Positions 1 through 10,047 of a DNA stretch of 64,000 bases are shown piece after piece. The notes under the pieces are model-generated. The model saw only the letters and a list, made by a program, of their open reading frames with translations. It had not been told where the DNA came from and did not search any database. Both the position numbers and the translations under genes were made by a program. The stretch's first letter is position 1; each line of letters begins with the position of its first letter. Source of the stretch: Streptomyces sp. Ru73. GTDB lineage: Bacteria; Actinomycetota; Actinomycetes; Streptomycetales; Streptomycetaceae. The stretch is taken from positions 1 through 64,000 of the forward strand of contig NZ_PQSQ01000027.1 of NCBI RefSeq assembly GCF_002920575.1, written 5' to 3'.

Positions 1-962
1 CGGGAGTTCGCCGAGGGTGTCGCGGAGTACGGCGGCCTTGCCGGCGTTCTTCGCCGCGGCGGCCGCGGGGTCGGCGAGGGCCGCGCCGTCGCCGCCGCCG
101 AGGAGGTTCGTACCGGACCAGGCCCGTACGGTCAGCGCGCGCTGGGCCAGCATCGGCGCGAGGACGGAGCGCAGCAGGGTCTGGCCGGTCTTGCCGTCGC
201 GGCCCGCGTACGGGAGGCCGCTGCAGCGGGCCATGTCGCGGAGTTGGGGGTGGTGCAGGCCGGTGGAGGGGGTGAAGTTGACGTACGGGCAGCCGGCGCG
301 GAGGGCGGCCAGCGCGTAGAGGGAGCTGGAGGGAGGGGGGCCGTGGCCGGTGACCGTTCATCACCTGTCCCACCGGCACGCGTACCAGTGGCACCCGCCT
401 CACCGGCGGACGCGCCCCCCACACCCGCCTCACCGGCGGACGCGCCCTCGGGTGACGCGCTCCCGGCAACCGCCTCCGTCGCCGCCCCGGCCCCCGGCGC
501 CGCCTCCGTGGACGCCACGTTGATGACGATGACCCGTTCCAGGTCGTGCGTCTCGCGGAACGTGCGCAGGTCCGTGGCGAAGGCGGCCACCAGGGTCTCT
601 TCGTCGCGGGTGTCGCCCGGCTGGGGGCCGCCGGGGCGGATCTCCGCGTCGGCGGCGGCGAGTTCGGTCTGTACCGAGCGGGGCAGGCCGTGGGGCAGGA
701 CACCGCTGGCGGCGAGTTGTTCGGCGCGCTTCGGCAGTGGGCAGGAGGCGATGTCGTGGCCGCCGAACACGAGGGACGCGAGCGGCGGCAGTGGGACGTC
801 GGCGAAGGCCGCCGTCTCGGTGACCATGCCGGTCGGCTCGTGCAGGCCCGCGGCGAGTGCCGCGCAGCCCGCGACGACGGTCGTGGCGACCGAGCCCCGC
901 GCGCCGATCAGCCACACTCCGGTGCGGCCACTCTCCGGTGCGGAGCCATTTCCCGTACGCAT
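1..962 (-). pseudogene. Inositol-3-phosphate synthase family protein, frameshifted and cut by the left edge
   Basis: The start at 962 gives an N-terminal Rossmann motif (GVWLIGARGSVATT) followed by a stretch typical of the myo-inositol-1-phosphate synthase family, which makes inositol phosphate from glucose 6-phosphate with NAD. The reading frame then breaks at a run of six G at 335-340. Adding one base restores a clean frame from 330 to base 1 that reads SSLYALAALRAG, NFTPSTGLHHP and WSGTNLLGGGDG, all expected of the family. Between the two halves lies an Ala/Gly-rich insert built partly from a 30-bp duplication (393-447). The break may be a real mutation or an error in the homopolymer. The stop lies outside the window. 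Family call is firm; the enzyme's exact substrate is not. Confidence 0.7.
393..447. repeat. Tandem 30-bp duplication inside the inositol-phosphate-synthase-like gene
   Basis: The 25-base core starting ACCCGCCTCACCGGCGGACG occurs at 393-417 and again at 423-447, exactly 30 bp apart. On the coding strand it encodes two copies of a ten-residue Ala/Gly/Glu-rich unit (ASAGEAG...). It lies in the family-atypical insert just ahead of the frameshift. Confidence 0.85.
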
Positions 963-973
963 ACGCCCTCCCG

Positions 974-1385
974 TGTCGGTATTCGCTCGCCCTGCTGAGC
1001 CGGTGTCCGTCCGGCCCTCGCCGGGCCGGTATCCATACGCCCCACCGGGCCGGTATCTGTCCGTTCCGTCGAGCCGGTGTCCCTCCGCCCCGCCGAACCG
1101 GTGTCACCCGCCGCGCCAAGCCGGCATCCACCCGCCCCACCGGGCCGGTATCCGTCCGCTCCGCCGAGCCGATGTCCATCGGCCCCGCCAAGCCCGTATC
1201 CGTCCGCCCGACCGAGCCGCTATCCGCCCGCCCCGCCGACCCGGCGGCCATCTACGCGCGCTCGCCCCACCGAGCCGGTGCAGGCCCGCCCCACCAAGCC
1301 GAAGCGGGCCCGCCCCACCAAGCCGAAGCAGGCTCGCCCCGCCGAGCCGAAGCGCGCTCGCCCCACTCGGCCCGCTCCCCCCGGT
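974..1385. repeat. Degenerate 24-bp tandem array (about 17 copies) filling an intergenic gap
   Basis: This gap of about 430 bp between two minus-strand genes is almost entirely a degenerate tandem array. Units are 24 bp. The left part has units starting GCCGGTATCCGTCCG and ending CCCCGCCGA. The right part (about 1255-1380) has the variant start GCCGAAGCGGGC with the same CCCGCCCCACCAA-like end. One early unit is 26 bp. Because the period is a multiple of three, all frames stay open and encode an eight-residue repeat (for example ARPTKPKR), but no start, ribosome site or known protein supports translation. There are no spacers between units, so it is not a CRISPR array. Confidence 0.9.
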
Positions 1386-1392
1386 TCGCCCG

Positions 1393-2850
1393 TCACTGCC
1401 CGGTGCTTCCCGGGCCCAGCGGCTTGAGGCGGATGTGGCGGAAGGAGACCTTGTCGTCGGGGCCGTGGTTCTGGATGCCGACGTAGCCCTGGCGGAGGGA
1501 GCGCGCCGGATCGTGGTTGGTGAAGTCGTTGATCTTGCGGCCGTTGAGGAAGACCTTCAGGCGTTCGCCCTGGACGCGGATCTCGTAGGTGTTCCACTCC
1601 CCCGGCGGGCTCAGGGCCGCGTCCCTGGCCTTGGTGTTCGCGGCCTGGAAGCCGTAGACGGAGCCGGTGGTGCGGTCGGGCGCGTCGGTGGCGTCGATCT
1701 GGATCTCGTAGCCGTTGTTCACCGCCGACCAGGGGTCGTCGGAGGCGGGAAAGCCCACGAAGACACCGGAGTTGTCGTCGCCGGACGCGCTCGCCATCTT
1801 CCAGTCGAGCTTCAGGGAGTAGCCGTGCTGCTCCTTCGCGGCGTACCAGAGCATGCCCATGCCGCCGTCGGAGGTGAGTGTCGCGTCGTCCTCGTTCAGG
1901 GTGAAGGAGCCGGGGCCCGCCTGCTTCCAGCCGTCGAGGCTCTTCCGGGTGCCGTCGAAGAGGGCGGTGTAGCCGTTCTCCGGGCGGCAGTCGGCCTGGG
2001 CGAGGCCGGTGGCGTAGCGGATGCCGCCGAGGAGGTGGGTGCGGAAGGCGGGCTCGGCGTACGACTCCTTGGTGTGCCCTGCGCCGGTGTAGAAGGCGCG
2101 GCCGCCGTTGTACTCCTGGCACCAGGCCAGCGGGTGGTCGCCGCCCATCGTGCCGCCGGTGTACGTCGTCTCGTCGAGGGTGGCGAGGACGTGGGCGCGG
2201 TCGCGCGGGTTGGTGCGGTAGTTGTACCACTCGTCGGTGCGGTCCCAGGCGGCCGCCAGGTGTGCCGTGGCGGGGTGGGCGCGGTCCTCGACGCGCAGGG
2301 TGGCGGGCTGGATCGCCGGGTGCGACTGGAAGTAGGCGCCGGCCAGGCCGCCGTAGAAGGGCCAGTCGTACTCGGTGTCGGCGGCCGCGTGCACGCCGAC
2401 ATAGCCGCCGCCCGCGGCGATGTACTTCTCGAAGGCGGTCTGCTGGGCGGAGTCCAGCACGTCGCCGGTCGTGGAGAGGAAGACCACCGCGTCGTAGCGG
2501 GCGAGGTTGGCGGTGGTGAAGGCGCCGGCGTCCTCGGTGGCGTCGACGGCGAAGCCGTGCTGGGCGCCGAGTTCCTTGACCGTGGTGATGCCCTCGGGGA
2601 TGGAGTCGTGGCGGAAGCCGGCGGTCTTGGAGAAGACCAGGACCCGGGTGCCGTCGGCCTTGCCCCCGCCGGCCTGGGGCGCGGCGGTGCCGGGCAGTGC
2701 CATGGAGGCGAGCAGGGCCGCGGCTGCCGCTGCGGTGACACCGAGCCGACGTACGGTGTGCCGTCGTGCGGTGGGCCGCCCTGCGGTGTTCCGGCGAGCG
2801 GTGTGCCGACGTCCGGTGTGCTGTCTTGCGGTGGGCTGGTGCGGGTGCAT
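1393..2850 (-). CDS. Secreted ThuA-like / DUF1080 (3-keto-disaccharide hydrolase type) protein
   Basis: A two-domain exported protein of 485 residues. A basic, five-residue-periodic leader (about 7-35) runs into a hydrophobic signal segment (about 38-57, AAAAALLASMAL) that ends near AAPQA. A ThuA-like domain follows (about 67-280; opens VLVFSKTAGFRH and contains YVGVHAAADTEYDWP), then a DUF1080 concanavalin-like domain (about 293-480; NGYTALFDGT, NSGVFVGFP, YEIRVQGERLKVFLNG). ThuA proteins are linked to keto-sugar metabolism, and DUF1080 proteins are described as 3-keto-disaccharide hydrolases. It lies downstream of the sugar dehydrogenase on the same strand, which fits cleavage of an oxidised sugar outside the cell. 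The leader is unusually long; an internal GTG near residue 38 leaves too little for a signal, so the upstream start is kept. Confidence 0.85.
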   Translation of the reverse strand: MHPHQPTARQHTGRRHTARRNTAGRPTARRHTVRRLGVTAAAAAALLASMALPGTAAPQAGGGKADGTRVLVFSKTAGFRHDSIPEGITTVKELGAQHGFAVDATEDAGAFTTANLARYDAVVFLSTTGDVLDSAQQTAFEKYIAAGGGYVGVHAAADTEYDWPFYGGLAGAYFQSHPAIQPATLRVEDRAHPATAHLAAAWDRTDEWYNYRTNPRDRAHVLATLDETTYTGGTMGGDHPLAWCQEYNGGRAFYTGAGHTKESYAEPAFRTHLLGGIRYATGLAQADCRPENGYTALFDGTRKSLDGWKQAGPGSFTLNEDDATLTSDGGMGMLWYAAKEQHGYSLKLDWKMASASGDDNSGVFVGFPASDDPWSAVNNGYEIQIDATDAPDRTTGSVYGFQAANTKARDAALSPPGEWNTYEIRVQGERLKVFLNGRKINDFTNHDPARSLRQGYVGIQNHGPDDKVSFRHIRLKPLGPGSTGQ

Positions 2851-2921
2851 GTGTGGAGTCCTTCCTCCAGCAGCGGGGGGTGGCTGGGCAAGGGATCTCT
2901 GAGCGGGGTGCGGTGCCGGCC

Positions 2922-2973
2922 CCCGAGCGGACGGGGCCGGGACCCGAGCGGACGGGGCCGGGACCCGAGCGGT
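2922..2973. repeat. 21-bp direct repeat, 2.5 copies
   Basis: The unit starting CCCGAGCGGACGGGGCCGGG is present at 2922-2942 and 2943-2963, with a partial third copy starting at 2964. It sits between the ThuA/DUF1080 start and the hairpin behind the sugar dehydrogenase. Confidence 0.85.
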
Positions 2974-2983
2974 GGGGCGGTGC

Positions 2984-3015
2984 GGGGCGGGCGGGCCACG
3001 GGGACCGCCCGCCCC
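2984..3015 (-). terminator. Hairpin downstream of the sugar dehydrogenase
   Basis: GGGGCGGGCGG (2984-2994) pairs perfectly with CCGCCCGCCCC (3005-3015) around a 10-base loop, about 27 bases past the stop of the minus-strand dehydrogenase. There is no T tract, as is common for actinobacterial terminators. Confidence 0.5.
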
Positions 3016-3041
3016 TGTCGGTGCGCGGGCGCGCTACTCCG

Positions 3042-5495
3042 TCACTTCGTGGTGAACTCGAAGTCGTCCACGTCGTACAGCGCGTCCGTGCCGCTGCCCT
3101 TGAAGACGAGGTAGAGCGTCGTCGTCCCGGCGGGCGGCTTGGCGATGGCGGTGCGGACGTCGGTGTACGTCTCCCAGCCGCCGGTCACCGGCACCTTGGC
3201 CGTGCCGAGCAGCTTGCCGTCGGGCGTGCCGGTGCGGACCTCCAGCGTGCCGCCGGCGCCGGCCGAGGCGACCCGGGCGGTCAGCTCGGTGGCGTTGGAG
3301 ACGAGGTAGGGGGTGAAGCCGATCCAGTCGCCGTTGTGGATGTCGCCGACGGTCTTGCCGCCGTGCGCCGGCGTGTGGTCGACCGCCTTGACGCCCTTGG
3401 AGGTGCTGAAGTGCTCGGCCTGGCGGTGCTTGGGCTGGGTGACGTTCTGATCGTGAGTGGTCAGCGCGGGCTGGCCGTTCGCGCCCTTGTCGGTGTACTC
3501 GGCGTCGAAGACCCCGAAGATGTTGGCGTTGGGGTCGTGCTCGCCGTCGGCCAGCGTCTGGATGGTGCCCTCACAGCCGTTGGCGGACGTCACGGCGTGG
3601 CCGTGGTTGTCGTGGCCGAGGATGTGGGTGACGGTGACCTTGGAGCAGTCGATCTTCCCGTCCTCGGGGTCGGTGACCTTCACCTTGAACGGCACCTTGT
3701 CGCCGAAGGTGAACAGCTGGCCGTCACCGGGGAGTTGCAGCGTCACGGTCGGCGCGGTGTTGCCGACGGTGAGGTGCACGCTGGCCGAACCAGTACGTCC
3801 TGACGGGTCCTTGGCGGTGACGGTCGCCGTGTAGGTGCCGTTCTTCTTGTACGTGTGGGTGGGGTTCTGCGCGGTGGACTTGGTGCCGTCGCCGAAGTCC
3901 CAGGAGTAGGTGAGCGCGTCACCGTCCTGGTCGGTTGCGGTCGCGCTGAACTTCGCCTTCAGGGGCGCCTTGCCGGAGGTCCGGTCGACCTTCGCGTCGG
4001 CCACGGGTGAGTGGCCGTCGGTGGCGTTCTCGATGCGGTACAGCGCGGAGTTCTCGTCGCCGCCGAACCAGCTCAGCCCGTAGTCCAGCACGTACAGCGC
4101 GCCGTCCGGGCCGAAGGCCATGTCCATCACCTGGGTGCCGGACCAGGGGAACGGGTTGATCGACTGGACCTTGCCGTCCGCGTCCTGCTCGATCCGCTTG
4201 ATCCACTGGCGGCCGAACTCACCGGCGAAGAAGTCACCGTCGTAGGACTCGGGGAACTTCACCTTGGAGTCGGAGCCGGCGTCGTAGCGGTAGACCGGGC
4301 CGCCCATCGGGGACTCCGATCCGCTGCCGAACTCCGGTACGGAGTCGTTGTCGTACGGGATCCAGGCGGGCTGGGCCGGGGGCAGATCGGTCAGGCCCGT
4401 GTTGTGCACCGAGGTGTTCTTGGGTGCGGCGCAGTCGAAGGACTCGCCGGACTTGCCGGTGGCGAAGTCGTAGTCGACGTAGGCGTCGTTGTTCCCGGTG
4501 CAGTACGGCCAGCCGAAGTTGCCGGCCTTGGTGACGCGCGCGAACTCCACCTGTCCGGCCGGGCCGCGGCTGGGGTTCGCGGCGCCCGCGTCGGGACCGT
4601 AGTCGCCGACGTAGACGATGCCGGTGGGCTTGTCGACGCTCATCCGGAAGGGGTTGCGGAAGCCCATCGCGTAGATCTCGGGACGGGTCTTCTCGGTGCC
4701 GGGCGGGAAGAGGTTGCCCTCGGGGATGTCGTACGAGCCGTCCTCGTTGACCTTGATGCGCAGGATCTTGCCGCGCAGGTCGTTGGTGTTGCCGGCGCTG
4801 CGCTGGGCGTCGTATGCGGGGTTGCGGTCGGCGCGCTCGTCGATGGGCGTGTAACCGTCGGAGGCGAAGGGGTTGGAGTCGTCGCCGGTGGAGAGGTAGA
4901 GGTTGCCCTGCGCGTCGAAGTCGATGTCACCGCCGACGTGGCAGCAGGTGCCGCGGGAGGTGGCGACCTCCAGGATCTTCTTCTCGCTGGCGGTGTCCAG
5001 CGTGCCGTCGTCCTTGAGGACGAAGCGGGAGAGCCGGTTCACGCCGTCGAACTTGGCGAAGTCGGCGGCGGTGCCGTTGTCCGGCGCGTCGCCCGCCGGG
5101 GTGTCCAGCGGGGGTGCGTAGTAGAGGTAGATGAAGCGGTTGTCCTTGAAGCCGGGGTCGACGCCGACGCCCTGGAGGCCCTCTTCGTCGTGGGTGTAGA
5201 CGGGGAGCTTGCCGGCGACCTTGGTGTCGCCGGTGGCATCGGTGAGCCGGAGCGTGCCGTCCCGCGCGGTGTGCAGGACCGAGCGGTCGGGGAGGACGGC
5301 GAGGGACATGGGCTCGCCGACCTCCGCCGCGCCCTTGGCGAGGGTGACCTGCTGGAAGTCCTCGGCGGTGGGTGCCGGGTCCGCGGCGGGTGCGGCGACC
5401 GAGGGGGTGCTGCCGAGCGAGAGCGAGCCGGCCGCGAGCAGGCCGCCGGCGAACAGGGCGAGGGTGGAGCGGATTCTGCGACGTCTTCTGTGCAC
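3042..5495 (-). CDS. Secreted PQQ-type sugar dehydrogenase (GSDH) with PKD and carbohydrate-binding-like domains
   Basis: This 817-residue exported protein begins with an Arg-rich signal peptide (MHRRRRRIRSTLALFAGG, cleaved near AAPA, about residue 36). A glucose/sorbosone dehydrogenase beta-propeller spans about 45-500, with markers such as GTCCHVGGDIDFD, RGKILRI, GFRNPFRM and GPDGALYVLDYG. A PKD domain follows (about 505-580, YSWDFGDGT), then an Ig-like segment, then a C-terminal domain (about 690-817, HNGDWIGFTPY, YLVFKG) resembling a family 6 carbohydrate-binding module. Such enzymes oxidise aldoses or glycosides at the cell surface with PQQ as cofactor. The ThuA/DUF1080 gene follows on the same strand after a hairpin, so they may be separate transcripts of one pathway. 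The substrate cannot be read from sequence. Confidence 0.9.
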   Translation of the reverse strand: MHRRRRRIRSTLALFAGGLLAAGSLSLGSTPSVAAPAADPAPTAEDFQQVTLAKGAAEVGEPMSLAVLPDRSVLHTARDGTLRLTDATGDTKVAGKLPVYTHDEEGLQGVGVDPGFKDNRFIYLYYAPPLDTPAGDAPDNGTAADFAKFDGVNRLSRFVLKDDGTLDTASEKKILEVATSRGTCCHVGGDIDFDAQGNLYLSTGDDSNPFASDGYTPIDERADRNPAYDAQRSAGNTNDLRGKILRIKVNEDGSYDIPEGNLFPPGTEKTRPEIYAMGFRNPFRMSVDKPTGIVYVGDYGPDAGAANPSRGPAGQVEFARVTKAGNFGWPYCTGNNDAYVDYDFATGKSGESFDCAAPKNTSVHNTGLTDLPPAQPAWIPYDNDSVPEFGSGSESPMGGPVYRYDAGSDSKVKFPESYDGDFFAGEFGRQWIKRIEQDADGKVQSINPFPWSGTQVMDMAFGPDGALYVLDYGLSWFGGDENSALYRIENATDGHSPVADAKVDRTSGKAPLKAKFSATATDQDGDALTYSWDFGDGTKSTAQNPTHTYKKNGTYTATVTAKDPSGRTGSASVHLTVGNTAPTVTLQLPGDGQLFTFGDKVPFKVKVTDPEDGKIDCSKVTVTHILGHDNHGHAVTSANGCEGTIQTLADGEHDPNANIFGVFDAEYTDKGANGQPALTTHDQNVTQPKHRQAEHFSTSKGVKAVDHTPAHGGKTVGDIHNGDWIGFTPYLVSNATELTARVASAGAGGTLEVRTGTPDGKLLGTAKVPVTGGWETYTDVRTAIAKPPAGTTTLYLVFKGSGTDALYDVDDFEFTTK

Positions 5496-5662
5496 GCGGT
5501 GCCTCCCGGGCGGGTCGAGTGCCGTGCGGTGGGCGGTGCTGGGGAGTTCAGTGCGCCGTGCGAGCCGTCATGTACGTGTACGTGACACCAGAGGCGAAAA
5601 TAGCTGCCTTCGCTCGCTGTGGATAGACCTTTGACATGAGGGATGACGACTTCTGCCGTCAG

Positions 5663-5672
5663 CAGGACAAAG
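5663..5672 (-). promoter_or_regulatory. Candidate operator word upstream of the sugar dehydrogenase
   Basis: CAGGACAAAG at 5663-5672, fused to CCGTCAGCA just before it (5656-5664), lies about 160-175 bases upstream of the dehydrogenase start. The same two words occur upstream of the ROK regulator (13366-13397). The rest of the 5496-5684 gap shows no gene; it includes the less GC-rich stretch 5593-5640. Confidence 0.35.
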
Positions 5673-5684
5673 GCGGACGGTCCG

Positions 5685-6692
<1,008 letters not shown>

Positions 6693-6706
6693 GGTACGGG
6701 ACCTCC

Positions 6707-7879
6707 TCAGGCCGGTACGGGGGTGTAGACGCAGTTCTTCGCGGCGCTCTCCTCGACCGCGGCCAGGACGCGCTGCACGCGCAGGCCGTCGGCGAAGGAG
6801 GGCGCGGGGTCGGTGCCGGCGGCGATGGCGTGCACCAGGTCGCGGGCCTGGTGCGCGAAGGTGTGCTCGTAGCCCAGGCCGTGGCCCGGCGGCCACCAGC
6901 CCTCCAGGTACGGGTGGTCCGGCTCGGTGACCAGGATGCGGCGGAAGCCGGCCGCGACGGACGGCTCGGTGTGGTCGTGGAAGGACAGCTCGTTGAGGCG
7001 TTCCAGGTCGAAGGAGAGCGAGCCGCGGTCGCCGTTGAGCTCGACGCGGAGGGAGTTCTTGCGGCCCGCCGCGTACCGGCTGGCCTCGAAGGACGCCAGC
7101 GCCCCTGAGGCGAACCGGCCGGTGAACAGCGCGGCGTCGTCCACCGTGACCTCGTCCGTGCCGCCCGAGGCGAGCGGGCGCCGCCGGACGAACGTCTCGG
7201 TGACAGCGGAGACCCCCGCCAGCTGCTCCCCCGCCAGGTGCTGCGCGAGGTCGACGATGTGCGCGCCGAGGTCGCCCAGGGCGCCGGAGCCCGCGCTGTC
7301 CTTGCGCAGCCGCCAGGTCATCGGGGCCTGCGGGTCGACCAGCCAGTCCTGCAGGTAGCTGGCGCGCAGGTGGCGCAGTGTGCCGATGCGGCCTTCCGCG
7401 ACGAACCGCCGGGCGAGGGCCATCGCGGGCGTACGGCGGTAGTTGAAACCGGTCATGGCGATCCGGCCGCGGGCCCGCGCCGCCTCCGCTGCCGCCACCA
7501 TGGCCTCCGCCTCCTCGACCGTGTTGGCCAGCGGCTTCTCGCACAGCACGTGCTTGCCGGCTTCGAGGGCCGCGATGGCGATCTCGGCGTGGCTGTCGCC
7601 GGGGGTGCAGATGTCGACCAGGTCGACGTCGTCGCGGGCGATCAGCGCCCGCCAGTCGGTCTCCGCCGCGCCCCAGCCGAGCCGGTCGGCGGCGGCGCGC
7701 ACGCCGTCGGCGTCCCGGCCGCAGACGGCGTTCATGGCCGGGCGCAGCGGCAGGTCGAAGGCGCGGGCGACGGTCCGCCAGCCCTGGGAGTGCGCCGCGC
7801 CCATGAAGGCGTAGCCGACCATGCCGATGCCCAGTACGGGGCGGCCGTCGGGGGTGGGGTCCTGCGCGTTGTCGTCCAT
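6707..7879 (-). CDS. Gfo/Idh/MocA family NAD(P)-dependent oxidoreductase
   Basis: 390 residues with the two-domain Gfo/Idh/MocA layout. An N-terminal Rossmann motif ([18 protein letters not shown], about 17-34) is followed by [16 protein letters not shown] and by the signature HVLCEKPLA, whose Lys is catalytic in the family. The C-terminal domain contains [18 protein letters not shown], the usual Asp/His substrate-contact helix. The enzyme would oxidise or reduce a sugar or inositol hydroxyl. The ATG at 7879 has AGGTGATGC ahead of it. It lies 75 bases after the ABC transporter genes, across a weak hairpin, and 14 bases before the isomerase gene, so it should act on the transported substrate. 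Confidence 0.92.
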   Translation of the reverse strand: MDDNAQDPTPDGRPVLGIGMVGYAFMGAAHSQGWRTVARAFDLPLRPAMNAVCGRDADGVRAAADRLGWGAAETDWRALIARDDVDLVDICTPGDSHAEIAIAALEAGKHVLCEKPLANTVEEAEAMVAAAEAARARGRIAMTGFNYRRTPAMALARRFVAEGRIGTLRHLRASYLQDWLVDPQAPMTWRLRKDSAGSGALGDLGAHIVDLAQHLAGEQLAGVSAVTETFVRRRPLASGGTDEVTVDDAALFTGRFASGALASFEASRYAAGRKNSLRVELNGDRGSLSFDLERLNELSFHDHTEPSVAAGFRRILVTEPDHPYLEGWWPPGHGLGYEHTFAHQARDLVHAIAAGTDPAPSFADGLRVQRVLAAVEESAAKNCVYTPVPA

Positions 7880-7925
7880 GCATCACCTCATCGGTGCTGG
7901 TCAGTGTGGGGGTACGGCACGGCCC

Positions 7926-7954
7926 CGCGGCGCTGGCCGACGGGGCGCGCCGCG
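7926..7954 (-). terminator. Weak hairpin after the sugar-binding-protein gene
   Basis: CGCGGCGC (7926-7933) and GCGCCGCG (7947-7954) can pair across a 13-base loop directly behind the stop codon of the sugar-binding protein. It may attenuate rather than end transcription into the oxidoreductase gene. Confidence 0.35.
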
Positions 7955-9019
7955 TCAGTTGAAGCCGGTCGGGAGGTAGTCGTCGACGTTGTCCTTGGTG
8001 ACGACGGCGGAGTACAGGGTGATCGAGGCGGGGATCTCCAGCTCGGCCATGCCGCCGATGCCCTTGCCCTGGCCGAGCGCGCGGGCCAGGTCGATGGCGG
8101 AGGCGGACATCGTGGGCGGGTAGAGCACGGTGGCCTTCAGGACGGAGTTGTCCGCCTTGATGGTGTCCATGACCTTGCGGGAGCCGGCGCCGCCGACCAT
8201 CAGGAAGCCGTCCCGGCCCGCCTGTTCGATGGCCCGCTCGGCGCCCACGCCCTGGTCGTCGTCGTGGTTCCACAGGGCGTCGAAGTCGGGGTGTGCCTGG
8301 AGCAGCCCGGCCATCTTGGACTGGCCCGACTCGACGGTGAACTCGGCGGCCTGGCGGCCCACCTTCTTGATGTTGGGGTAGTTCTTCAGGGCGTCGTCGA
8401 AGCCCTTGGTGCGCTGCCGGGTGAGCTCCAGGTTGTCGATCCCGGCCAGCTCCACGACCTTGGCGTTCTTCTTGTCCTTCAGCTGCTCGCCGATGTAGTG
8501 CCCGGCGTTCAGGCCCATGCCGTAGTTGTCGCCGCCGATCCAGCAGCGGTAGGCCTGCTGGGAGGCGAAGACCCGGTCGAGGTTGACGACGGGTATGCCG
8601 GCCCGCATGGCCTTCAGGCCGACCTGGGTGAGCGCCTTGCCGTCGGCGGGCAGCACGACCAGGACGTCGACCTTCTTGTTGATCAGGGTTTCGATCTGCC
8701 CGATCTGCTGGGCCGTGTCATTGGAGCCCTCGGTGATCTCCAGGGTGACGTCCTCGTACTGCTTCGCGCGGTCCTTGGCGTTCTGGTTGATCGCGTTCAG
8801 CCAGCCGTGGTCGGCCTGTGGCCCGGCGAAGCCGATGGTGACCTTCTTGCCGGGCTTGTCGTCCACTCCCCCGGCCTGCTGCTGCTTGCCGGCGCCGGCG
8901 GGGGTGTTGTTCTCGTTGCTGGTGCAGGCGGTGAGGAAGGCGCCGGCGGAGACGGCGGCGGCGCCGAAGAGCATGTTCCTGCGGCTGGTTCCCGGCATTC
9001 CCGGTGTGCGCTCGGTCAT
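7955..9019 (-). CDS. Sugar ABC transporter substrate-binding lipoprotein
   Basis: 354 residues, ribose-binding (periplasmic-binding-protein 4) type. The N-terminus carries a twin-arginine pattern ([11 protein letters not shown]) followed by a lipobox, FLTAC, with Cys about residue 32, so it should be a membrane-anchored lipoprotein. After a linker ([17 protein letters not shown]) the fold begins [20 protein letters not shown] and includes [14 protein letters not shown]. The ATG at 9019 overlaps the stop of the permease by four bases (ATGA), giving translational coupling. In this cluster the order is ATPase, permease, binding protein. The ligand is a sugar or sugar derivative that cannot be named from sequence. 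Confidence 0.93.
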   Translation of the reverse strand: MTERTPGMPGTSRRNMLFGAAAVSAGAFLTACTSNENNTPAGAGKQQQAGGVDDKPGKKVTIGFAGPQADHGWLNAINQNAKDRAKQYEDVTLEITEGSNDTAQQIGQIETLINKKVDVLVVLPADGKALTQVGLKAMRAGIPVVNLDRVFASQQAYRCWIGGDNYGMGLNAGHYIGEQLKDKKNAKVVELAGIDNLELTRQRTKGFDDALKNYPNIKKVGRQAAEFTVESGQSKMAGLLQAHPDFDALWNHDDDQGVGAERAIEQAGRDGFLMVGGAGSRKVMDTIKADNSVLKATVLYPPTMSASAIDLARALGQGKGIGGMAELEIPASITLYSAVVTKDNVDDYLPTGFN

Positions 9020-10047
9020 TGCTTGCGGCCCTTCTGTACCAGTACGGCGGCGACGATGATGGCGCCCTTGGCGATCTGCTGGACGGCGGTCTCCAGGTTG
9101 TTCAGGGCGAAGAGGTTGCTGATGGTGGTGAAGACGAGGACGCCCAGGAGGGAGCCGGTGATGGTGCCGCGGCCGCCGCTGAGCAGGGTGCCGCCGATGA
9201 TGGCCGCGGCGATGGCGTCGAGTTCGTAGAGGTTGCCGTTGGTGTTCTGGCCGGACCCGGTGAGCACGAGCAGCAGGAAGGCCGCGATGCCGCAGCACAG
9301 CCCGGACAGCAGGTAGAGCAGCAGCCGCTGGCGGCGTACGTCGATGCCGGCCAGCCGGGCGGCCTCGGGGTTGCCGCCGACGGCGACGGTGCGCCGGCCG
9401 AAGGTCGTACGGTTCAGCAGCAGCCAGCCGACGACGGTGACGACGGCGAAGACCCACACGATGGGCGGGATGCCGAGCACGTACGCGTCCCGGCGGCCCA
9501 GCTCCAGCACCGGCTCGACGCTGACGATCTGGGTGCGGCCCTCGCTGATCTGGAGCGCGAGGCCGCGGGCCGAGGCGAGCATGGCGAGGGTGGCGATGAA
9601 CGGCACCATGCCGCCGAACGACACGAGCAGCCCGTTGACCAGGCCGCAGCCCAGGCCCACGCACAGCGCGCACAGCAGGATGCCGCCGAGCCCGTAGCTC
9701 TGGGTGGCCACGGTGGTGGCCCAGACGGTGGCGAGCGCGACCATCGCGCCGACCGACAGGTCGATGCCGCCGCCGATGATGACGAAGGTCACGCCGACGG
9801 TGACGACGCCGATCACGGACGCCTGGGTGAGGACGAGCTGGAGGTTCTGCACGCTCAGGAACTGCTCGGGCTTGGTGAGCGCGCCGACCAGCACGAGGGC
9901 GGCGAGCACGCCGACGAGCGAGAGGTTGCGCAGGTCGGGGCGGTGACGGGGGCGGGCGTGCCGGGTGTCATCGGCGGCCGGTGCGGCGGGGCCCGGCGGT
10001 GCGCTGCCCGCCTCGGCCGGGAGGGCGTGTCCTTCGGAGGTGTTCAC
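9016..10047 (-). CDS. Sugar ABC transporter permease (RbsC type)
   Basis: 343 residues with many membrane helices and the RbsC-family hallmark GGGIDLSVGAMVALA (about residues 90-104). It forms the membrane channel of a ribose-type importer. A hydrophilic N-terminus of about 45 residues precedes the first helix (LVGVLAALVLVGAL). Its start at 10047 overlaps the ATPase stop by four bases, and its stop overlaps the binding-protein start by four bases, so all three transporter subunits are translationally coupled. Confidence 0.93.
   Translation of the reverse strand: MNTSEGHALPAEAGSAPPGPAAPAADDTRHARPRHRPDLRNLSLVGVLAALVLVGALTKPEQFLSVQNLQLVLTQASVIGVVTVGVTFVIIGGGIDLSVGAMVALATVWATTVATQSYGLGGILLCALCVGLGCGLVNGLLVSFGGMVPFIATLAMLASARGLALQISEGRTQIVSVEPVLELGRRDAYVLGIPPIVWVFAVVTVVGWLLLNRTTFGRRTVAVGGNPEAARLAGIDVRRQRLLLYLLSGLCCGIAAFLLLVLTGSGQNTNGNLYELDAIAAAIIGGTLLSGGRGTITGSLLGVLVFTTISNLFALNNLETAVQQIAKGAIIVAAVLVQKGRKQ

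Noticed and set aside
430-1251. 273-codon minus-strand frame overlapping the inositol-phosphate-synthase-like gene
   Set aside because: It is a frame shadow, reading Arg/Ala-rich sequence of the same gene and of the repeat array.
974-1385. CRISPR array
   Set aside because: Units are contiguous without spacers and no cas genes are near. It is a tandem repeat.
244-3114. 956-codon plus-strand open frame opposite the first genes
   Set aside because: It spans the antisense of two recognised genes and the 24-bp array; GC-rich DNA leaves antisense frames open. No ribosome site and no family.
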